Positions 60,020-64,000 of a DNA stretch of 64,000 bases are shown piece after piece. Source of the DNA: Streptomyces cellostaticus (GTDB taxonomy: Bacteria; Actinomycetota; Actinomycetes; Streptomycetales; Streptomycetaceae); assembly GCF_001513965.1 (NCBI RefSeq), contig NZ_KQ948048.1:1-64000 (forward strand), read 5' to 3'. Below the pieces are notes generated by a model. That model saw only the letters and a list, made by a program, of their open reading frames with translations. It did not search any database and was not told the DNA's origin. Positions within the stretch are counted from its first letter, which is position 1, and every line of letters starts with the position of its first letter. The translations under genes and the position numbers were made by a program.

Positions 60020-60814
60020 TCAGAAGGCGGTCCGCTCCAGCCAGAGCTCCAGCACCTCGCGCTCGCCCAGCACCTCCAGGCCGGGTGTGTCCAGCGGCAG
60101 CCGCCGGTAGAAGGCGAGCAGCAGCGGGGTGAGCGGGCCGCGCAGGGCGACGGCGGCCTTCTCGTGGCCGCGGCGCCAGCTGACGCCGTCCGCGCCGAAC
60201 TCCAGGAGCCACTCGGCGTTCAGGTCTGCGGCGGTGTCGGTGGCGTGCAGGTGGATGGTGCGCGGGGGGCCGCCCAGCCGGAGCGCCTCCTCCTGGCCCC
60301 TGCGCCGCTGGACGAAGAGGCTGATGTCCAGCCACTCGTCGAGCGCGTCGGCGGCGATCTCGGGCGCCACCTCGTACGGCGCCCCGACGGCGAGCGTGGC
60401 GTCCGCGCGATGGACGGTGATCTCATGGGCCATCCGGCGGGCCCAGAAGCCCGCGTCGGACATGCCCGTCCAGGACCACACCCCGGTGTCCGGTCCGGCC
60501 TCGCGCAGGGCGCCGACGACCAGTTCCCCGGTCTCCGCCAGCCACTGGTCCAGGGCCTCCGCGTCGCCCCGCTTCTCCGGTCCCCCACCGAGCGGGACCT
60601 GCTCCCACGGGATGTTCTCCTGCGCCCGCCCGCGCACCAGGGCGTCCACCCAGCGCAGGGCGCCGCCCATGTGGCGTACGAGGTCCTCCAGTGACCAGTC
60701 CGGGCAGGTCGGCACGGGGGCGGCGAGGTCGGCGCCGGAGGTCACCACGGCCCTCAACTGCTCCACCTGATGAGCGATTTCGCCACAATAGCGGTCATGT
60801 GCGAGCAAGGTCAT
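60020..60814 (-). CDS. Maleylpyruvate-isomerase-family (mycothiol-dependent) protein
   Basis: The 264-residue protein has the DinB-like four-helix fold of MDMPI proteins: AHQVEQLRAVVTSGADLAAPVPTCPDWSLEDLVRHMGG at the start, RRMAHEITVHRADA in the middle, and a C-terminal MDMPI_C domain (TIHLHATD ... LRGPLTPLLLAFYRRLP). Family members use mycothiol or bind metal through His of HxGxxxxW-like motifs. The substrate is unknown. ATG 60814 has GAGGGG just before it. Confidence 0.82.
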   Translation of the reverse strand: MTLLAHDRYCGEIAHQVEQLRAVVTSGADLAAPVPTCPDWSLEDLVRHMGGALRWVDALVRGRAQENIPWEQVPLGGGPEKRGDAEALDQWLAETGELVVGALREAGPDTGVWSWTGMSDAGFWARRMAHEITVHRADATLAVGAPYEVAPEIAADALDEWLDISLFVQRRRGQEEALRLGGPPRTIHLHATDTAADLNAEWLLEFGADGVSWRRGHEKAAVALRGPLTPLLLAFYRRLPLDTPGLEVLGEREVLELWLERTAF

Positions 60815-60839
60815 GCCCCTCACCCTAGGGGCGCGATGA

Positions 60840-61862
60840 TCAGCCGAGCACGACGATTTCGGCCACGTCGAACTCGGTCCCCACCTCGGTCCCGGTCTCC
60901 GGCGCGTCCCGGAGCGCGCAGGCCGCCTCGAGCCGCGGGCCGCCATCCGCGGGCTGGAGACGGACGGCCACATGGGTGCCCTTGAAGGTGCGGGCGGTCA
61001 CCGTGCAGGGCAGGCCCTCGTCGGCCGCCACGAGCCGTACTCCGGCGGGCCTGACGAGCAGCGGGCGGTTGCCCTGGGGCGAGCCCTCGGGCACCGGCAA
61101 CTTGCCCCATGGGGTGTTCGCGACCGTGTCCGCGACGGTCGCCGGGACCACGTTGTCGAAGCCGAGGAAACGGGCCACGAACTCGTCGGCGGGCCGCTGC
61201 CAGACCTCAAGGGGCGTCCCGGACTGGGCGATGCGCCCGTCCCGCATCACCACCACCCGGTCGGCCAGTGCGAAGGCCTCGCCCTGGTCGTGGGTCACGG
61301 CGAGCACGGTCGTACCCAACCGGCCGAACAGCTCGCGGAGTTCGACCACCAGCCGCTCCCGCAGCGAGCGGTCGAGCTGGCCGAGCGGCTCGTCCAGCAT
61401 GAGCAGCCGGGGCCGGGGCGCCAGCGCCCGGGCGAGGGCCACCCGCTGCTGCTCACCGCCGGACAGCGCGGCCACGGCCCGCCGGGCGGCCCCCGGCAGT
61501 CCGACCAGATCCAGCAACTGACCGGTCTCGGCGTCCCGTTCGCCCTTCGGCACCCCGTGCATCCGCAGCCCGAAGGCCACGTTGCCGCCGACGTCCCGCT
61601 GCGGGAAGAGCTGGTGGTCCTGGAACATCAGCCCGACGCCCCGCCGGTGCGCGGGCACGCCCGCCTGGTCACGGCCGTCGAGCAGCACCCGACCGGAGCC
61701 GAGGGGCTGTAGTCCCGCCACCGCCCGGAGCAGAGTGGACTTCCCACTGCCGCTGGGCCCGAGCACGCACACCACCTCGTGCTCGGCGACGTCCAGGTCG
61801 ACCGCGTCGAGCACGGGCCGCCTGCCGAAGCGCACGGTCGCGGCCTGAAGACTCAGCAGCAT
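60840..61862 (-). CDS. ABC importer ATPase (thiamine/iron type)
   Basis: The 340-residue ATPase has Walker A GPSGSGKST, signature LSGGEQQR, Walker B LLMLDEPLGQLD, the H-loop VTHD and a TOBE-like C-terminal region (LLVRPAGVRL). It energises the two-half permease encoded just upstream. ATG 61862 overlaps the permease stop as TGATG, and GGGGGAG lies 6 bases before it. The set resembles thiamine and ferric-ion importers of the ThiBPQ/FbpABC kind. Confidence 0.87.
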   Translation of the reverse strand: MLLSLQAATVRFGRRPVLDAVDLDVAEHEVVCVLGPSGSGKSTLLRAVAGLQPLGSGRVLLDGRDQAGVPAHRRGVGLMFQDHQLFPQRDVGGNVAFGLRMHGVPKGERDAETGQLLDLVGLPGAARRAVAALSGGEQQRVALARALAPRPRLLMLDEPLGQLDRSLRERLVVELRELFGRLGTTVLAVTHDQGEAFALADRVVVMRDGRIAQSGTPLEVWQRPADEFVARFLGFDNVVPATVADTVANTPWGKLPVPEGSPQGNRPLLVRPAGVRLVAADEGLPCTVTARTFKGTHVAVRLQPADGGPRLEAACALRDAPETGTEVGTEFDVAEIVVLG

Positions 61863-63541
61863 CAGAACTCCCCCGTCCGGTCGGTGCGCAGCCGCTCCAG
61901 GACGAGCAGGGCGGCCGCGCACACCACCATCAGAATCGTGGACAGGGCCATCGCCTGCCCGTAGTTGAGGTCCCCGGGCCGGCTCAGCAGCCGGGCCACG
62001 GCGACCGGGAGCGTCGGGTTGTCGGGCCGTGCGATGAACACGGTCGCCCCGAACTCACCGAGGGACACGGCGAAGGCGAACCCGGCAGCGATCAGCAGCG
62101 CCCGCCGCACCAGCGGCAGATCGACCTCCCGCCACACCCGCCAGGGCGAGGCCCCGAGCACGGCGGCCGCCTCCCTGAGCCGTCCGTCCACCGCCCGCAG
62201 CACGGGCAGCATGGTCCGTACGACGAAGGGGGCACCCACCAGCGCCTGGGCGAGCGGTACGAGGATCCAGGACTGGCGCAGGTCCAGCGGGGGCTTGTCC
62301 AGCGCGATCAGGAAACCGAAGCCGACCGTCACGGCGGAGACGCCGAGCGGCAGCATCAGCAGCGCGTCGAAGCCGCGCACCAGCCGGCCCGCGTCCCGGC
62401 GGGCCAGCGCGGCGGCGGCGAGACCTCCGATCAGCACGGCGATGACGGTGGCGGCGACGGCGTACTCCAGCGAGGTCCACACGGCGTGCAGCGGCGCCAC
62501 GAGGAAGGTGCCGCCGTCGGCGTTCGTCAGCGCCCGGTAGTAGCCGAGGCCGGGTGCGTCCAGGGAGCGCCGTACGAGCACCGCGAGCGGCAGGACCAGC
62601 AGCAGGGAGATGGTGACGAGGACCCCGGCGAGCAGCGCCCACTGCCCGGCGCCGCGCGGCCGGCGGGCGGTGACGGAGGCGTCCACCAGGCGCAGGGCGG
62701 TCTCCCGCCGCCGTACCGTCCAGGCGTGCACGGCGAGGATCGCGCCCACCGCGACGAACTGGACGAGGGTGAGCACGGCGGCCGTGGAGAGGTCGAAGAC
62801 CTCGGAGGTCTGCCGGTAGATCTCCACTTCGAGGGTGGAGAAGGTGGGCCCGCCGAGGATCTGCACCACGCCGAAGGAGGTGAAGGTGAACAGGAACACC
62901 ATCAGCGCGGCGGCGGCCACGGCGGGCACGAGGGCGGGGAGCGTCACCTTCCGCCAGGCCCGCAGGGGCGATGCGCCGAGCATCCGGGCGGCCTGCTCCT
63001 GCCGGGGGTCGAGCTGGGCCCACAGTCCGCCGACCGTGCGGACGACGACCGCGTAGTTGAAGAAGACGTGCGCCAGCAGGATCGCCCACACGGTAGTGTC
63101 CAGCCGTACGCCCCACAGGTCGTCGAGGAGCCCGCCGCGGCCGACGAGCGCGAGGAACGCCGTACCGACGACCACGGTCGGCAGCACGAACGGAACCGTG
63201 ACGACGGCCCGCAGCACCTGCTTGCCGGGGAAGTCCAGACGGGCGAAGACGTAGGCGGCGGGCAGGGCGAGCAGCAGGGTGAGCGCGGTGGAGGCGAGCG
63301 CCTGCCAGGTGGTGAACCACAGCACGTGCCGGATGTCCGGCTGGGTGACGACGTCCGCCATCCGCCCGAACTGCCAGGTGCCATCCACCTTCAGTCCGCG
63401 CGCGACGATCGCGGCGACGGGCCAGGCGAAGAACACGGCGAAGAACGCGACGGGCAGGGCCATGAGCCCCAGCCGCGCCGCGCTCCCGCGCGTGCTCTTG
63501 GCCGCTACTTCAGTACGAGCGACGTCCACGACTTGACCCAC
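61862..63541 (-). CDS. Two-module ABC importer permease (ThiP/FbpB-like)
   Basis: The 559-residue inner-membrane protein is an internal duplication with about 12 spans and two EAA loops: EQAARMLGASPLRAWRKVTLP and REAAAVLGASPWRVWREVDLP. This fused form is typical for thiamine and iron importers. The start lies inside the 3' end of the binding-protein gene; GTG at 63541 or 63529 is possible. It overlaps the ATPase gene by one base, so the three are coupled. Confidence 0.87.
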   Translation of the reverse strand: MGQVVDVARTEVAAKSTRGSAARLGLMALPVAFFAVFFAWPVAAIVARGLKVDGTWQFGRMADVVTQPDIRHVLWFTTWQALASTALTLLLALPAAYVFARLDFPGKQVLRAVVTVPFVLPTVVVGTAFLALVGRGGLLDDLWGVRLDTTVWAILLAHVFFNYAVVVRTVGGLWAQLDPRQEQAARMLGASPLRAWRKVTLPALVPAVAAAALMVFLFTFTSFGVVQILGGPTFSTLEVEIYRQTSEVFDLSTAAVLTLVQFVAVGAILAVHAWTVRRRETALRLVDASVTARRPRGAGQWALLAGVLVTISLLLVLPLAVLVRRSLDAPGLGYYRALTNADGGTFLVAPLHAVWTSLEYAVAATVIAVLIGGLAAAALARRDAGRLVRGFDALLMLPLGVSAVTVGFGFLIALDKPPLDLRQSWILVPLAQALVGAPFVVRTMLPVLRAVDGRLREAAAVLGASPWRVWREVDLPLVRRALLIAAGFAFAVSLGEFGATVFIARPDNPTLPVAVARLLSRPGDLNYGQAMALSTILMVVCAAALLVLERLRTDRTGEF

Positions 63542-64000
63542 TGGTCACGGTTTGCGGCGATCTTGCCGGGGGCCATCGTCTCGGGGCTCTTGGCGGCCGG
63601 CCCGTACTTGGTGAAGTCGGCGGGCACCGCGGCGCCCTGCACCACCGGGTACACGAACATGTTCAGCGGCATGTCCTGCTGGAACTCCTTGGAGAGCAGG
63701 AAGTCGATGAACGCCTTGCCGCCCTTGGTGTTCTTCGCGTTGCTCAGCAGCCCGGCGAACTCGATCTGCCGGAAGCAGGTGCCGGTCGCGACGCCGGTCG
63801 GGGCGGTGCTGGGCCGCTTCTTGGCGTAGATCACCTCGGCGGGTGGCGAGGAGGCGTACGACACCACGAGCGGCCGGTCGCCGCCCGCCTTCTTGCCCTC
63901 GGACGAGCCGGAGAACTCCTGGCGGTAGGCCTGCTCCCAGCCGTCGACGACCTTGACGCCGTTGTCCTTGAGCTTCTTCCAGTAGCCCTGCCATCCGTCG
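63505..64000 (-). CDS. Substrate-binding protein of the thiamine/iron-type importer (5' part outside window)
   Basis: The C-terminal 164 residues are present. GWEQAYRQEFSG, then DRPLVVSYASSPPAEVIYAKKRPSTAP and the RQIEFAGLLSNAKNTKGGKAFIDFLLSKEFQ segment fit the thiamine-binding (ThiB/TbpA) group of SBP_bac_6 proteins. The extracytoplasmic receptor is expected to be a lipoprotein, but its signal is outside the window. It is the first gene of the importer operon seen here. Confidence 0.83.
   Translation of the reverse strand, partial: DGWQGYWKKLKDNGVKVVDGWEQAYRQEFSGSSEGKKAGGDRPLVVSYASSPPAEVIYAKKRPSTAPTGVATGTCFRQIEFAGLLSNAKNTKGGKAFIDFLLSKEFQQDMPLNMFVYPVVQGAAVPADFTKYGPAAKSPETMAPGKIAANRDQWVKSWTSLVLK

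Overview
The window is high-GC, with GTG and TTG starts, GGAGG-type ribosome sites, ECF-sigma and LAETG-sortase proteins and a mycothiol-dependent-enzyme fold. It is a Streptomyces chromosome segment, probably from the conserved core. From memory, not checked, the order of the polyamine genes matches the SCO5650-SCO5680 region of S. coelicolor in reverse. No tRNA, rRNA or CRISPR array was seen.

Left part (1-30 kb). A family 3 glycosidase with a LacI-type palindrome in front is followed by a small zinc-finger membrane protein and a secreted S53 peptidase. Then come three linked sets for polyamine/GABA breakdown: aldehyde dehydrogenase, PucR regulator and a membrane ATPase, divergent from gabT; and a long minus-strand operon (22.8 to 15.7 kb) of aldehyde dehydrogenase, PotD, PotA, PotB, PotC and an FAD amine oxidoreductase. 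This operon imports polyamines and oxidises them. Housekeeping genes follow: NADAR protein, an adenosine-deaminase-fold enzyme (possibly aminodeoxyfutalosine deaminase), a glycerophosphodiesterase, a sigma factor fused to its own anti-sigma and membrane parts, and a serine hydrolase.

Middle part (30-51 kb) looks like an accessory conflict/signalling island. It holds a 1940-residue TIR / dead phosphoesterase / NACHT / pentapeptide / WD40 protein, and a trypsin-like protease with an effector-associated domain. Next are a tiny FxsA-like RiPP precursor and a stand-alone HExxH peptide hydroxylase. A minus-strand set follows of Trypco2, VMAP-C and a SAV_2336/NB-ARC/TPR (FxsT-like) protein. The right edge carries repeats, a truncated gene duplicate and the 3' end (domains V-VI) of a group II intron lying against the next potD gene. 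I consider the 39.8-49.3 kb part the most interesting: an FxSxx-like peptide system lacking a visible radical SAM enzyme, joined to EAD/VMAP/Trypco components.

Right part (51-64 kb) returns to core genes: a second polyamine/GABA locus (solitary PotD, aldehyde dehydrogenase, divergent Lrp/AsnC regulator and class III aminotransferase), a two-gene ABC exporter, a VOC protein, an LAETG cell-wall protein with a clear promoter, a maleylpyruvate-isomerase-fold protein, and a thiamine/iron-type ABC importer that runs off the right end.
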